A DNA stretch of 64,000 nucleotides from Collybia mongolica (GCA_013420905.1 JAAXNY010000006.1:2046001-2110000); one strand, 5' to 3'. Counted from the stretch's first letter, positions 30,614 through 42,447 are shown. Program-made: numbers and translations. The notes: generated from the letters alone by a model not told the origin.

Positions 30614-33600
30614 TTAAGAGCTCCCCGCCTGTGTTGTTGCCTCTTCCGCCTGTAGTCGCTGTGCCTCTTTCCCTTTCTTGTTTTTAGCGCGAGTTGCTTG
30701 GGCCTTCGCCTGGGTTTCGGCGCGTTTTGTCGGACCTGTTACCCGGAGTTTTGCAGCGAACTCATCATGCTTACCACGACGGTCAGCAAAGTATGGTTTT
30801 GGGGCCGTCAACTCTCTTGGGAGTGTCTCGCGAATGAGGTTGGCATTGTGCAACGTGTGCATGTTAATTATGTAGCGCGTGTCTTCAGCATGGGTAATCG
30901 AGTGGTGTTTTCGCGTCGTCTGGTCCCTTCCTTGCTTGACTGATACTTCAGTTGTGGAGCAACACGATGTCTGGCAATCATGCTGTGCATTGAAGAGGAA
31001 AAGCACATCCTGAAATGACTTCGTCAATTGACCTCTGCACAAATGTAAAGAACAGTCAAACCTGTGGCTCCACAAAAGATATGCGGCCTGAACGAGAAAG
31101 GACAGGCATATTTAGCCGCATGTCATTTGTCTTTGAGATGTCCGAATGCTCAATGATAATGATTGGAAGCCCCATTGCTGAGTCGGATGCCAGGACTTTG
31201 AATATGCGTCCGGCTATGATGGAGATAGGAGAATTCTGAAAGATACCTTCATGAGTTTCAACAGTACCAATGGATATGAGAACTCCAGGGCTTTACCTCC
31301 GATTCTTTTGAGTTAAAAAATACCCAAGACTTTGCTTTACACACATCAAACGATCGGGAGATAACATACTTACACTCGACCCATTTCTGTCCATTTCCAC
31401 CAATGTGATCCATGTCAGCAGTCCAGAGGTGGGCAAGCGCTGCACTCCACGCCACGGGGTGCTGTTTATCCTTGGGAGGAAGTTTGATAGTACCTGTGTA
31501 ATCGATCAGCATTGCGGCAGTGAAAGCTAGCCAAAATTTACCAGGTTTAAGGTTTGTTGTGTCGACCCAGCCTAAACGTCGCTGCAGCTCCTTATTTCCA
31601 ACAAGAAAGTTTCTTATCTTTTCCCCGGCTTGGATGTAGTCTCCATTCTTATTTTTCCACCACCCTCCGCTCACTTGATGCTTAAAGCGTTCCATATCTG
31701 CGAGTGCCACGGCAATATCATGGCTGGGTGCTTGGTGGTTTGATAAGACACTACAAAGCCGAAAGACGGCGTTCCAGCACTCGAAAACTTCAGTCGAGAA
31801 TAAAACTGCAGGTCCAAATCGGCGGATGTCCTCCTTGATATGGGGCAGAACATGGAGCTTGTATTTCTTCTGGATACGCGAAGGGTCGACGACAGCCCAC
31901 AGATCAAGAAGATTGTTGACCAGGATCTCAAGATCGGCCTGTACATTAATCAGTATTATAAAGTATGGAATACGCTTCAAATTGTATCGCACCAAGTATA
32001 TGTCCATGTCCTTAATCTCGGGATACCAGATCATTGCACCTAACTCTCCATTCGCTTTCCACAGATCAAAGACCGCCTTCGTACACAGATCGTCATGTAG
32101 ATGAAAAATAGCTAGTTGTTGAAGGATCTTGAAATGTTTCCCGACAAGAGAGTTCTTGTACTGGACAAGGTACTGTGCCCGCAGTGGATAAAGTGTTAGA
32201 CCATCTATTGATGACGATTGTAGACGGATTCCAAACAAATCATCTTTCTTCTTATCCCATACTTTGTTGGTCTCATGCCACAAGTATTTATCAACACCAA
32301 GAAGCACTGTATGTAGAATCTCACATGGGCTATCGTGATGCGGGTCGAGTCCTATTGGGTATCACATTAGAACATAAATATGACAAATGTGATTGACTGA
32401 ATCCAAGAACGTACCACGTACTTGAAGCAGGATATTGTAATGATCCCCAGCGCGCAACTCAGCTTGTTCTGCTGATTAAAGGTATCAGGGAGAAATTCAA
32501 ATTGAATTTAGTTCAGAAGACCTACCGGAGTTATTGGCCAGTCTTTCGAACCGATCTTCAGGCTGTGTTATCACCCAGTCATAGAGCTCTTTCTGAATTT
32601 CGTGTTTGATCTGCATCTTAATCGCTTCACGATTGGGTCCTTTGATTGAACGATCGTTGAGGCGTGGGTCGCGGATGGCTTCGGTGAATAGGCGATCATG
32701 TTGCATTTGTCGCGCTTTTTCGATAAGTTGATCAATCCAATGAATCGCTGTCTTGTCTTTAACACCTGTATCAGTTTGGATTTTTTCAACTGTCTCTTTG
32801 ACACCCAAGCATGCCGTCCAAATTTGCTGTTTGATCGTTTTGATTGTTTCTTTGGGGGTACGGGGGATCCCAACCTGCAAGATCGGGTTGACCAGTCATA
32901 ATGCTGGGAGATTGTGACAAGCTTACCTCAAAGAGAGCATGGTATCCATCATCAGTCTCTCGCTCTTTATCGGTACCTCCTGACGTGTCAGCACGGCACC
33001 AGAAGTTCGCATTTACACCTGCATTTGAGCATGATTCTGCTTGTTGGGGATTGTCGGCAGGGAGAAGATGTCCACGGATCTTGAAAAGAATCTCTCGTTT
33101 TAGGGCGCAATCGTAGGTTGGCTGCCAGGATTCCGAATTTCTTAAACCCTGGGATCAATATGGAATGGCTGAAGGCTTCTCGTGGACATGAACGTACAAA
33201 TCTTCACAAAGACCTTCAAATTGTTCAGATGAAGATGCATGTGGTGACGTTGAGCAAAATCGAACGAAGTATTCCTGGGCAAGCTTTTGATGAGGTAAAT
33301 TGACATTTGCGACGTACAAATTCATATGAGCGTTATATTGCTTGCTGCGATTTCCCGATACATCATCAGCCCATGGCATGATACGGAGAACAAACACAGG
33401 CCGGTTGTTAGCGATCTTCCGAACAGGATGTGGCATTTCGAGTGCCAAGCTTGGAGATAAGTCTGCGAATAAGAAATGTTAGAATTATGAAACTTGTAGA
33501 AATAGAAATTGGGCCGACTCAGGAAATTGATTGAACCAAATTGCACCTGCAGATCAAGATAGTTGTACTTTAACTCTGTTACCGGAATTCGCACAAGTTC

Positions 33601-35032
33601 TGGATCAGCAATTAAGAAATTGCCAGCCTGGTCTCGAGTTGCATAGAGCGCTTCAACGTGCTCTGCCTTTTGATAGACAATCCACCGCATAGGAACAACA
33701 TATTGTCCGTTCTTCAGTTGCGCTAATTCCTTGATGAAAAAATGTCGATCAGGAGCGTTTTTCCAATCAGCCCACATGGGAGACAAATCATCAAGCTCAA
33801 CCTCATCGACGTATTTCCCAGCTTGCCAGAATTCGGATATTGTTGTGGTGATCTCTGGGTAAACATGTATAAATTCGCGGACACATGGATTGGACCAGTC
33901 CTGTTGGGCTTGCGGTTAGTGGCAGAGTAAGTTTGACATTTTGCTCTACAGACCATGGCGATAAGATCAACAGGATGATTCATATGGAAGTGGTTTCCCA
34001 ATGCGGACACATGATGGCGTGACTTGAGCCCAACATCACACATCAGGCTCGCTTGCTTTTTTCTCAGCGCAAAGAAAGAGGGAACGTTGGGCGTTCCACA
34101 CTCTCTCATTGTCCATATGATGGCCTTCATTTGATCGTCAGAAAGACGGAGCCGTGGTAAGTTATCCAAAAGGTCCAAAAAAAACATCTGGTGAATGTCT
34201 TGTGGTTAATCTGTGGTCGCATTGACATCGGCTTAAACCTTACTGTTTTCCCGCCATGCGGAGCCCACATGCTGTCTTCTTCGTACGTCGTTTCTTCTCC
34301 TTCATCACATCTGTCATCATCGTCCAGTCCTGAACCTTCCGTTAGGTCTCGATGCCTTCAATAAGCTAAAATTTGACAAACCTAGCGCACTCAGTTGGGC
34401 CACAACCCCAGCCACTGTTGAATCTTCTCGACAATCACCCAGAATGTCTTGTATCGTGTACGAAACCTTTCCAAAGGCTGTATGGTCATAATAGGTAATA
34501 TCTTCCATAGCTTGTTGCAACTTTGCTTGGTTGTCTGGGAGGCTGCTTGTCTCAACACCTGCAGTCAACATAACTTGCTGACCATCGGGGCCGTAAAATT
34601 CATTATCATATTCCACGACTGATTGGAATGGTCCTGTGGCATGAAGGTCTTCCATCTGATCGCATTCGCCCTCTGAATCACCGTCCATTTGGAATTGAGC
34701 TGCTAATCGCAACACCACCGATCCCTGTAAAGCCACTGGCAATGATCCTGGTGGAGGAACTCTACTGCTTTGACTTCCCGATAGGCTTTTCAAGGCATTC
34801 CGGTGCTTCTCAGTCTTCGTGTGAGTGACCTTTGATGCTCTTTTTATAAAGCTGTCTCGTGTTAGTGAGGCTGTGGAACACGGGCGACATTTTAACATGG
34901 ATGGATCATTTTTGACTTCTTCAAAACCTGAAAACCATGATTCAAATATTCAGTATGTTTCTTCATCCCCATATTTATATTATTGTGCTTACAACCATCA
35001 CCACGAGCCAATTCTGTTCGCAAAATAGGCAT
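30614..35032 (-). CDS. Large protein of an unnamed mushroom family, transposon-like (1251 aa)
   Basis: Thirteen predicted exons, all phases consistent: 35032-34993, 34927-34382, 34329-34244, 34187-33954, 33900-33519, 33462-33194, 33148-32927, 32874-32526, 32471-32415, 32351-31993, 31938-31297, 31235-31062, 31009-30614. Near residue 20 a C-x2-C ... H-x5-H pattern (KCRPC ... THTKTEKH) looks like a BED-type finger. Landmarks are MPWADDVSGNRSKQYNAHMN, STSPHASSSEQF, LPADNPQQAE, CEILHTVLLGVDKYLWHET, LVGKHFKILQQLA and IRRFGPAVLFSTEVFECWN. I recognise these from a large multi-copy family of hypothetical proteins in agaricomycetes; no function is established to my knowledge. The C-terminus is basic and Lys/Ala-rich. 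No stop or frameshift is needed. The first exon is the least certain. Confidence 0.65.
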
Positions 35033-35208
35033 TAAAATCAAAACTGGCTTCGTGGTGCGCTGAGTTTGTGGCTCGTCAAGTGGGCCTTTTCTCTCTTGCA
35101 CGTGATGGTTGAATATATTGAGGTACCTCTGTGACCTTTTTCTCTCTCTCTTCCCCACTGTCCGTTACCATATTTTTTATTTTCTAGATTTCTGCTTCTC
35201 TTTTATCC
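35033..35208. promoter_or_regulatory. Probable shared promoter of the divergent pair
   Basis: Only 176 bp separate the two predicted start codons. It contains pyrimidine-rich stretches (TTTTTCTCTCTCTC near 35140) but no clear TATA box. Confidence 0.4.
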
Positions 35209-36536
35209 ATGCAAGCTTTACGAGATCAAGTTGCCAGTTCTCCTGTCCAGGCCTCTCCAGAACAGCCGAATACACCATCATCTTTCCCCTCCAGCCCCTG
35301 CCCTGCATCTGGAACTGTATTGAGCTATCCGGAATCTCGTAAACGCCCACTTGAAGACATGACGCAATTTGCAAGCACGGTCTCACGTTCCTTCAAGTTA
35401 CAGAAGAAAGACCGAGACGAACTCAATATGTTCACAAAAGTACGCCGAGTTCCTTGTGTGTTTTTTTTGGAAGCCTTCAAAACCTGATCATTGTAGTACG
35501 ATCCAATAGAACGACAGATCTGGCTTGCAGCTTCAATGCTGAAAGTACGAGAACAGCAGGCGACTATGACCCCACCAGATGCCATTTATGTCATTCCAAA
35601 GAACCTCGAGGTTTGATTTAATCTGACAGCGTGGGTCGACATACTCACTTTTTGTTCAGAACAAAATTGAACATTATTCATTTGTTATCCTGCTCGACCC
35701 CACCATCGCATCTTATATCCACCAAGACGGGCCACTCAAGATGATTACAGTAATTATATCCCTGCTTGGTAGCCTGATCTCTAATGACTGCTGTTTTTAG
35801 GACTTGCTGGATCAAAATCCTTCATGGGGCTTGACGCCAGCTGTCAAAGACGACAAATCTAAATATGATGTCATTGTTACTCGTGTTCGTGGTCGCTTGA
35901 CCTCACGCCGGTATGACATTAAGAAGATTGTGAGTAATTCTTATCAGCTCTTTGTCTCGTTTCCTGGCTAAACATGATTTCAGCTCGGAGATTCATTGGG
36001 AAAAATCTCAGCAGGCCTCGATGGTAACGGGCGGGTTGGTGCAACTGACATTGTTACGCTCTGCCAGGCCCTTGTTAAGATCTACCGTTCAGCGAATATT
36101 ACAGTAACAGTTCAGCTCTGTGCGAGGATCGCTTTTTTGGTGTGTATTCTTAGCCTGTTTGTGTATTATGCCATTCTAATTTCCTGGACAGCGGTATTTA
36201 ATTGCTGAGAAGCCTACTGGAAGGTTTTGGGAAGGAGTCGACAAGGAGCTCCTTTCTACGCGCACCGACTTACCCAGTGCGGCACGGCAGTCACGGTATG
36301 TATTACATTTTCCTATAAAAGCCAACTTCTGATCGTTTTTTGGCAGGTTCTTTGGGAGTCTTCTGAAGCTTGATCGCGAAACATACGGAGATGCTGATCT
36401 CGATGAATTGAGCTCGCCGTTCACGTCCGGCTGTTCTCAAGTTTCGCCCTCAGCAACCCCAATCCCAAGATCCACTATGGGATCAGATGATGCCGCCAGT
36501 GCTACTACTGACGACAATGAAGAAGGAGAGGACTGA
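35209..36536 (+). CDS. Companion protein of unknown function (337 aa)
   Basis: Seven exons: 35209-35439, 35497-35610, 35660-35749, 35801-35929, 35984-36139, 36192-36295, 36347-36536, with phases that all fit. The N-terminal 45 residues are Pro/Ser-rich. The rest is mostly helical with MTQFASTVSRSFKLQKKDRD, ERQIWLAASMLKVREQ, NPSWGLTPAVKDDKSKYDV and RVRGRLTSRRYDIKKI. The end is acidic. I recognise this pattern from multi-copy hypothetical proteins of mushrooms, with no known domain or activity. It is intact and divergent from the 1251-aa gene, so the two may be expressed together. A transcriptional or recombination co-factor is possible but unsupported. Confidence 0.65.
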
Positions 36537-37331
36537 TAAGCTGTTCGCATTGTCCACCCCCACTGTCATTTTGTTTCCAGTAGATTCACATTTAATTCTT
36601 CCCCGTAACTCCCTATCTCATTATATTGTTAATTATTTACGAGCTGCAAATATAATTGTGCTATATATGACAACCATCATCCGAAGAGTTCAAGCGCCTG
36701 GTTTTTATATCAAAGCAACTTTTTTCAATCCACATCGTGGCATCGTGGTGAGTGCCCAATGATGTTTCCAACATGTGAACCAACTGCAAACCACGGAGAT
36801 TCCAGCAGTGGTCTTTGAGAGAGTTTCGGTATAATAAAATTTTATTTGACAGACAGTGCTGAACTGTGAACTCATAATCCGTCAAATATCCAAGGAGGAA
36901 CATTTGCGTGACATTTGGAGCAGATATCCCCCCGACATCACTCCCCTGAAGGGATCCCCTTACTTATGATTTCGATAACCTGGGGACCTTTTTGCGGTAT
37001 CTCCCGATATCCGGGTGGCAATCAAGGGTTATTGATGTCAAGAGCTTGGGCTGACACCAGACACAAATGGCGGTGTAGGTGTTGTACCAGACAGGTCGAG
37101 TCTTGGCCAGACTTGTGGAAAGTCACGTGAGTGGCATGAAAAAATCGTTTAGGTTGATACTGCGACGCTGTATGTTTCGTCCGAGATAGTTGAGGTCGAC
37201 GTAGAAGTCCGAGAAGACTACCTGTGGAATTGTAAGTTCTCGGCCTCGTTTCTTTTCCATGTTTTAAACTAGGGATCTCCAGACCACGGGTATTCGGCGC
37301 TTCTTCATCCTGGACGTCAGCCTGGCTGTCC
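36537..37331. other. Intergenic, downstream of the pair and upstream of the PPR gene
   Basis: No gene seen. If the divergent pair is a mobile unit, its right end should lie here (before about 37000); I could not find an inverted repeat matching the region before 30614. Confidence 0.45.
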
Positions 37332-39842
37332 ATGCTCAGGAGAGTCGGTCTAGCGCACAGGCAACATCTCGAGCACATCGGTGTACCGACTGGATACAGG
37401 GACCTTCGTGCACCCCCTCGAGTCATCTGGTCCCCCATTTATATACGATGGTCAACGGCCGTGGCTCAAGTGTCCTGGTCCAAACCACCTCGTCCGTCGG
37501 CGGACGACGAAAACTACACCCACCCACTCAACGACTCGGCCACGTCTTCACATACTGGCCAGAAACTATCACCACAACCAAAAACTCCCAAGACCACGCT
37601 TCCTCACAATGTCGACACTCTTCTATCTCACCCTGTCAGCGAAAAATCCCTCCTGAAGACCATACGACAATCCCCACACCTTCTCGGAATCCTCACCAAC
37701 CCAAAGAAAGTAAGAGATCTCGCAGAAACTTCAGCAGGATCGCAAGTCCCTATACGGTCCATCCGGATTCTGCGCCTTGCACACAAGCTAGGATGTCACC
37801 TGAAACTCGGCGTGTACGAAGGTGTTTCGTTTCACCTCGCGAATGCAAAGCGATGGGACATCGTTCTTTTTGCTGTTGCGCTTGGGAAGCGACAAACTGG
37901 GAGAGCCTCATATCGCCTATTGAATTGGCGTGCCCGTGCTTTAATAGAAACTCAACACTACTCATTGCTTCAAGGCATCCTAGAGGAGTTCAAAGATCAC
38001 AACATCCAACCCACACGCAGAACATTCCACCTTGTTCTTTCAGGTCACATCCGCAATCGCAACTTACCACAAGCAAAGCAGACACTTCACAACATGGCGG
38101 AGGCTGGCTTCCCTGCCGATGCGTCTACACATGCTATAGTAGCAACGCATTACAGGTCTTTCGGTGGAGACCCACAAGTCCAAACTCGATCATTAGAGGT
38201 CCTACACAGCGTCAAGAGTACCACCGCAGCAGCGATTGTCAACAGCTTGATGCAGCTCCGTCTAGACGCTCACGACGTAAGAGGCGCTTTAGGATTGCTT
38301 TCGCTTTTCGATCAGCAAGCTGTCCACGCGATCTTCGTGGAGTTATCATCAATAGGAGACGGCGAAGGCGAACGAACCTTCGATTCATTATCCATACCAA
38401 CTTCGACCCGCCAACACATCCATCCCACCGCAGCAACATTCTCTTTATTTATAAACTATATGGCCACACAATCCAACCTTCACGGAGCGCTTCGAATTTT
38501 CCACAACATGATCGCTCATGGACTCAAACCTACTTCAAGCACCATCTCATCCCTCATTCACGCATTTTTTTCCACGGGACAAGACGACGTTGCAGTGCGT
38601 ATTATTGCGGCGTTGTGTGATAAAGAGAAGGTGCCTTTATCCATGTTTCACCCAATATTGTCAGTGCCTCCACAAGCCCCTCTTCCTTGGGTTCCCACCG
38701 GGATATTACCTACCATTCAGATTTTCAATGCATTGCTGAGGGGTGTTCTTCGCACTTACGGCATGGGAATGTCCGATGTTGTAGTACGCATCATGTTGGC
38801 CAGCGACATCACTCCGAATCATACAACTCTAGAAATCCTTGCTACCCACCTTAGCAAAGATAAGAGGACAAGCCCTGCCATCCTGCTACGCTTGTTGCGT
38901 AGTTTTCGATCATCCACGTTTCGCCCTACGCTCAGGCTGATGCACGCAGTCCTGAGCCGTGTAGTGCGTCGAGAGAAAGTCCTCCAGCATGAGGTCGGCT
39001 GGGACGCACTCGCTTCAAAATTTTCTTCACATCGTCAGAAGAGCCTACGCTCTCGCCCAGAAGCTAGACCCGCGGATTCCCTCAGTTCATTCGACCCAGC
39101 AGCCGGAATTGTAATACCGCATGACACCTCTCACCGGCCCCTCGCAAATTCCCTGTTGCAGTCATTAGCTGCTCGAGACGTTAAAAGTGACGCACCTATG
39201 GTCGCTTTGCGCATTCAGCTCGATGGGTTAAATGGGACTGACATGGAAATGGCGCGCGAATCTTTCCAAGCTTTACTTGTCCGTGGAATGCAACCCAACG
39301 AGTATCATTTTAGTGGTTTGATGGAAGGCCTCGCGCGTTCAGGAGATGTTCAAGGCGCATTGGATGTCATGAAGTCGGCTGAACGTGCTGGTGTCCGTCC
39401 GAATGTGGTCATGTTCACTATCCTCATTGTTGCCCATGCGCGTCAAGGCAAGCCTGATTTGGCTCTCCGTGTCTTCCAGCACATGGTTGCCGCCGGTATC
39501 AAACCGGATGTACCTGCGATCGATGCCGTCACTAGTGCTTTCTTCGCCATAGGAGCGTATGACATGGCGAAACGAGTGTTGATATCGTTGTGGGCCCATA
39601 TTGAACCTTTTCCGAAAGAGCTGAGGAACTGCTCATTGAAGCACTTGGCCCGCCTCTTTCGTCGGCTTCACCCCAACCGAAGAAGAGATGGTGATGAGAG
39701 GATAAGCTTTACGAAGGATGAACAGCTGGCCATGCACGAAAAAATCAGGGACTTGTTGATTTCATGGAAGCAATACTCGAAACAACGTAATGGGTTGACG
39801 AGGCGCGTACTTCCAGTCTTTTCACGGCGTGGGCGTAGTTAA
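37332..39842 (+). CDS. Pentatricopeptide-repeat protein, mitochondrial (836 aa)
   Basis: A single-exon ORF. The N-terminus (MLRRVGLAHRQHLEHIG) is basic and free of acidic residues, as in mitochondrial targeting peptides. PPR units appear through the sequence, clearest around residues 215-260 (HIRNRNLPQAKQTLHNM) and 640-760 (GLMEGLARSGDVQGALDVM, AHARQGKPDLALRVFQHM). Such proteins bind organellar RNA and act in its stability, processing or translation. The particular target cannot be predicted. A fungal PPR gene with no intron is unusual beside its intron-rich neighbours. It converges on hapX with about 100 bp between the stops. Confidence 0.8.
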   Translation: MLRRVGLAHRQHLEHIGVPTGYRDLRAPPRVIWSPIYIRWSTAVAQVSWSKPPRPSADDENYTHPLNDSATSSHTGQKLSPQPKTPKTTLPHNVDTLLSHPVSEKSLLKTIRQSPHLLGILTNPKKVRDLAETSAGSQVPIRSIRILRLAHKLGCHLKLGVYEGVSFHLANAKRWDIVLFAVALGKRQTGRASYRLLNWRARALIETQHYSLLQGILEEFKDHNIQPTRRTFHLVLSGHIRNRNLPQAKQTLHNMAEAGFPADASTHAIVATHYRSFGGDPQVQTRSLEVLHSVKSTTAAAIVNSLMQLRLDAHDVRGALGLLSLFDQQAVHAIFVELSSIGDGEGERTFDSLSIPTSTRQHIHPTAATFSLFINYMATQSNLHGALRIFHNMIAHGLKPTSSTISSLIHAFFSTGQDDVAVRIIAALCDKEKVPLSMFHPILSVPPQAPLPWVPTGILPTIQIFNALLRGVLRTYGMGMSDVVVRIMLASDITPNHTTLEILATHLSKDKRTSPAILLRLLRSFRSSTFRPTLRLMHAVLSRVVRREKVLQHEVGWDALASKFSSHRQKSLRSRPEARPADSLSSFDPAAGIVIPHDTSHRPLANSLLQSLAARDVKSDAPMVALRIQLDGLNGTDMEMARESFQALLVRGMQPNEYHFSGLMEGLARSGDVQGALDVMKSAERAGVRPNVVMFTILIVAHARQGKPDLALRVFQHMVAAGIKPDVPAIDAVTSAFFAIGAYDMAKRVLISLWAHIEPFPKELRNCSLKHLARLFRRLHPNRRRDGDERISFTKDEQLAMHEKIRDLLISWKQYSKQRNGLTRRVLPVFSRRGRS

Positions 39843-39940
39843 ATGTATGAACGCATGGTTATTTCGGTGGGGTAATATTTGTAAGAAAATAATAAAAATC
39901 TAGTTAATCAATTTGGTTATGAAAAGGGAGAACTGATCCG

Positions 39941-41780
39941 CTATGAGAATTTAGCATCCAGAAGACGGAGCGCGGCCTGCACAGCATCAGCCTGGACCTC
40001 ACGTACACGGCGGCGACCACATCGTAATAAAACCTCCTGAGGAACGAGAGTGGGAGGAGGGGGGGACGGCCCACTTGAACGTGCGCGCTCTCTTTCATGG
40101 TAGTGTGCATGTGGATCCGTTAATAACACAGGGCCCTGATCAGAGGTATGAGGATTGGCAGGTGTAAGGCCAGGAGAAGTTGATCTCTCTGGAGTGGCGG
40201 ATCCAAGGGCAGGGGATATAACCACCTTTGGACCCGTGCATTTTGATCTCCGCGCGACCACGTCGGCTAGTAAGGCTAGGTCCGTGAATGCAACATTTGG
40301 ATGAGATTTTATCTGACGCCAAGCATCATTGGTTGGGATTGTCTTGGACTCGGGTTGATTATGTGAGGTTGAAGAGCGATTCGCATTGGTCGGACAATCA
40401 CAGCTTGCGGGATTGGTACAACAGTCAGGTCCAGAAATTGAGATAAAGCTGTTACGACTGGTGTGGGATATTCGATCTTGGCTGCAAGGGCAATCACCAC
40501 AAGGAGCCTGGGTCGAGACTGATTCTTCGATGGCAAGGCAGAAAGCTTTACCGAAAGCATCATCCGCACACGCCATACAATTTGAAGGATCACCCGAACA
40601 GTTGTCAGGCGCGGGCACGCGCTGAAGTACCGGAGGTGGGGGGGCAACGGGGAAAACTGAGTTGACAGCTGGGACTCCCTGTCGGCGTCGGAGTGGGACG
40701 GGGGGCTGATAAGCCGGTAGATTTTCTAGAATGGAAGTCCGAGGAGCGACGGGAGCCGTCTCGAGACGAATGGTTTGGTTGATGTGCAAGAGGGGGGACG
40801 TCTGAGAGTAACTTTCAGCCTTGAAATCAACGACTCCCAGGCGCTCTGCTGCCTGTTGCACGGCAATCTCGCGACAAACGCAAGGTGTGTCTTCGTTGCA
40901 AAACCCACAATCGAAAGCAGGGAAGCCATCATTGTTCTCGATAGCGTGTTGTTTGGCGTTGGACGAGAAGTCCATGATGTTAGAGAGCTGAGAGGGATTA
41001 GAGTCACTGTGTGTCTCATAGGGGAGTGGGGAAAATCGAGTGTCGGAAGTACCGTTCGAGTCCGGTGACGATACCATGGACGGAGGGGATGGGGTATATG
41101 AAGTTGTTATGATTGTTCGAGGGGAATCCGTAGAGATTTTGGCTCGCTTATTGGCAATGAGCGGTGCTAAAGAACCATTCGACATTGGCGAATCGTCTCT
41201 CCAACGCTTCCTATCATGTTGTTGAGTCGTCTCTTGGTCTTTCTCAACCTTCAACATCCTCTCTTTGAGAAGTGAGTTCTCGAGACGCAGGGCCTCGTTT
41301 TCATCCTTGAGCCGCTTCGCAATATTTTGCAAGGCGACGTTTCGTTCGATCTCGCCCTGTTCATACGACTGAACTCGTGCTTGAAGTTCTGCAAGCTGTG
41401 ACTGCTTCCTCTCTCTGAATGCACGCTGGGCAGCCCTATGCCCAAGTCAGTGGCATGGAGCTACATACAGTGCAAGTGCGTCTAACCTGTTCTGAACACG
41501 CCGTCCTTTATTATCGAGCTAGGGAGAGAAAGGGCTTGTTAGCAGTAAGTTGGCTCTATCGGCCATCGGCATACCTGGTCCTCAGTCTTTGTAGGAGCGA
41601 CTACATCTTTCTTGGGTTTACGGCCAGGTTTTGGTTTTGGTTGGATGATCCATTCTTTGGATGCTGAAAATGAATTGGTGAGTGCGAGGACGACGAGAGA
41701 TGGACCCGGGGTATGGGTGTACCTGTTGCCCAGAGGGTAGATGATGATGAGACTAGAGGAGATGGTTTACTGGGAACCAT
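39941..41780 (-). CDS. hapX: HapX-type bZIP iron regulator (557 aa)
   Basis: Exons in coding order: 41780-41723, 41663-41575, 41518-41487, 41435-39941. The N-terminus SKEWIIQPKPKPGRKPKKD is the Hap4-like motif that binds the CCAAT-binding complex. It is followed by a basic region (NRAAQRAFRERKQSQLAEL) and leucine zipper (about residues 55-115). Cysteine-rich patches follow: CGFCNEDTPCVC, CSGDPSNCMAC, CGDCPC and CCTNPASCDC; these resemble the iron-sensing patches of HapX. In fungi HapX represses iron-using genes and activates uptake when iron is short, and acts with a GATA factor. The combination of Hap4-like motif, bZIP and Cys patches is specific. The proline-rich C-terminal half is probably disordered. 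Confidence 0.87.
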
Positions 41781-41862
41781 CGTGGGGGGTGGGGAGAAGA
41801 ATGGTATAAACAGTTTGGTTGTGGGACTTTATTAGTAGTGGAGGGGAGAGAAGAGGATCCTT

Positions 41863-41871
41863 GTCTGATAA
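41863..41871 (+). promoter_or_regulatory. GATA element in the hapX upstream region
   Basis: GTCTGATAA matches eight of nine bases of ATCWGATAA, the site bound by the fungal iron GATA repressors (SreA/Urbs1/Fep1 type), about 85 bp upstream of the hapX ATG. A second GATA follows at once (AAGATATC). Repression of hapX by the GATA factor in iron-rich conditions is known in other fungi; here it is an inference from sequence. Confidence 0.5.
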
Positions 41872-42151
41872 GATATCGGAATGGATCGGCTAATCTCGGC
41901 TCCGCCAGTGGTTAAACTTAACCTCGCGGGTCAAACGTAGTGTTTATGTTTAGATCACAGCAACGACCGTCCATTCCATTCCATTCACACCCGTGGCGTG
42001 GGCTCTCCTGTCCCCAACTCTCAACCCACCACACATCCACGCGTAAATCTGGGAATACTCAATCCCCTATTCTCCCAATTCTTCTCAGCCCTCTCTACCA
42101 ATCTCATTCACCACCCATTATCCCCTCTAGATAGTAGCATATGCATCGTTC

Positions 42152-42400
42152 ATGCACAAGTTCTTGTCAGCTTTGCTGCTCTTGTTGTTTTTGACAGTGC
42201 TAGCCTCATTTTATGCCCTTCATGGGAACCCTGTCGCGTTATCCTCATCGAGATGTGAGAATTTTCCAATCTCTGCGCCCACGACGAACGGACAATGGTC
42301 CGGTAAAACTTACGGTAACTTTTTAACCGTTGATGTTTCCGCGTTTGGTCAGAACCACACAGGAGGTCGAATTTACATTCACACCCAGAGTGTAGCGTGA
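42152..42400 (+). CDS. Small secreted protein (82 aa)
   Basis: Begins MHKFLSALLLLLFLTVLASF, a strong signal peptide with a likely cleavage after about residue 25. The mature part of some 57 residues has one Cys, a Asn-Gly-Gln-rich stretch (TTNGQWSGKTYGNF) and an N-glycosylation site (NHT). No family is recognised. No intron is needed. Two CCAAT boxes lie upstream at about 42076 and 42096 in the region shared with hapX. The small size makes it less certain than the neighbours, but the signal peptide is convincing. Confidence 0.5.
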   Translation: MHKFLSALLLLLFLTVLASFYALHGNPVALSSSRCENFPISAPTTNGQWSGKTYGNFLTVDVSAFGQNHTGGRIYIHTQSVA

Positions 42401-42447
42401 GTCAATTCCCAGTGAACAAGTCAACGATGGTCCAGTAAAGCTTAGAT

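Noticed and set aside
30614..35032. Identification of the large gene as a KDZ (Kyakuja/Dileera/Zisupton) transposase
   Set aside because: I considered it because of the cysteine residues and mushroom distribution, but could not match the KDZ core motifs. The family is left unnamed.
37448..38620. 390-codon ORF overlapping the PPR gene
   Set aside because: It lies in another frame of the same strand and is Ser/Arg/His-rich with no PPR units; the 836-aa frame has clear repeats.
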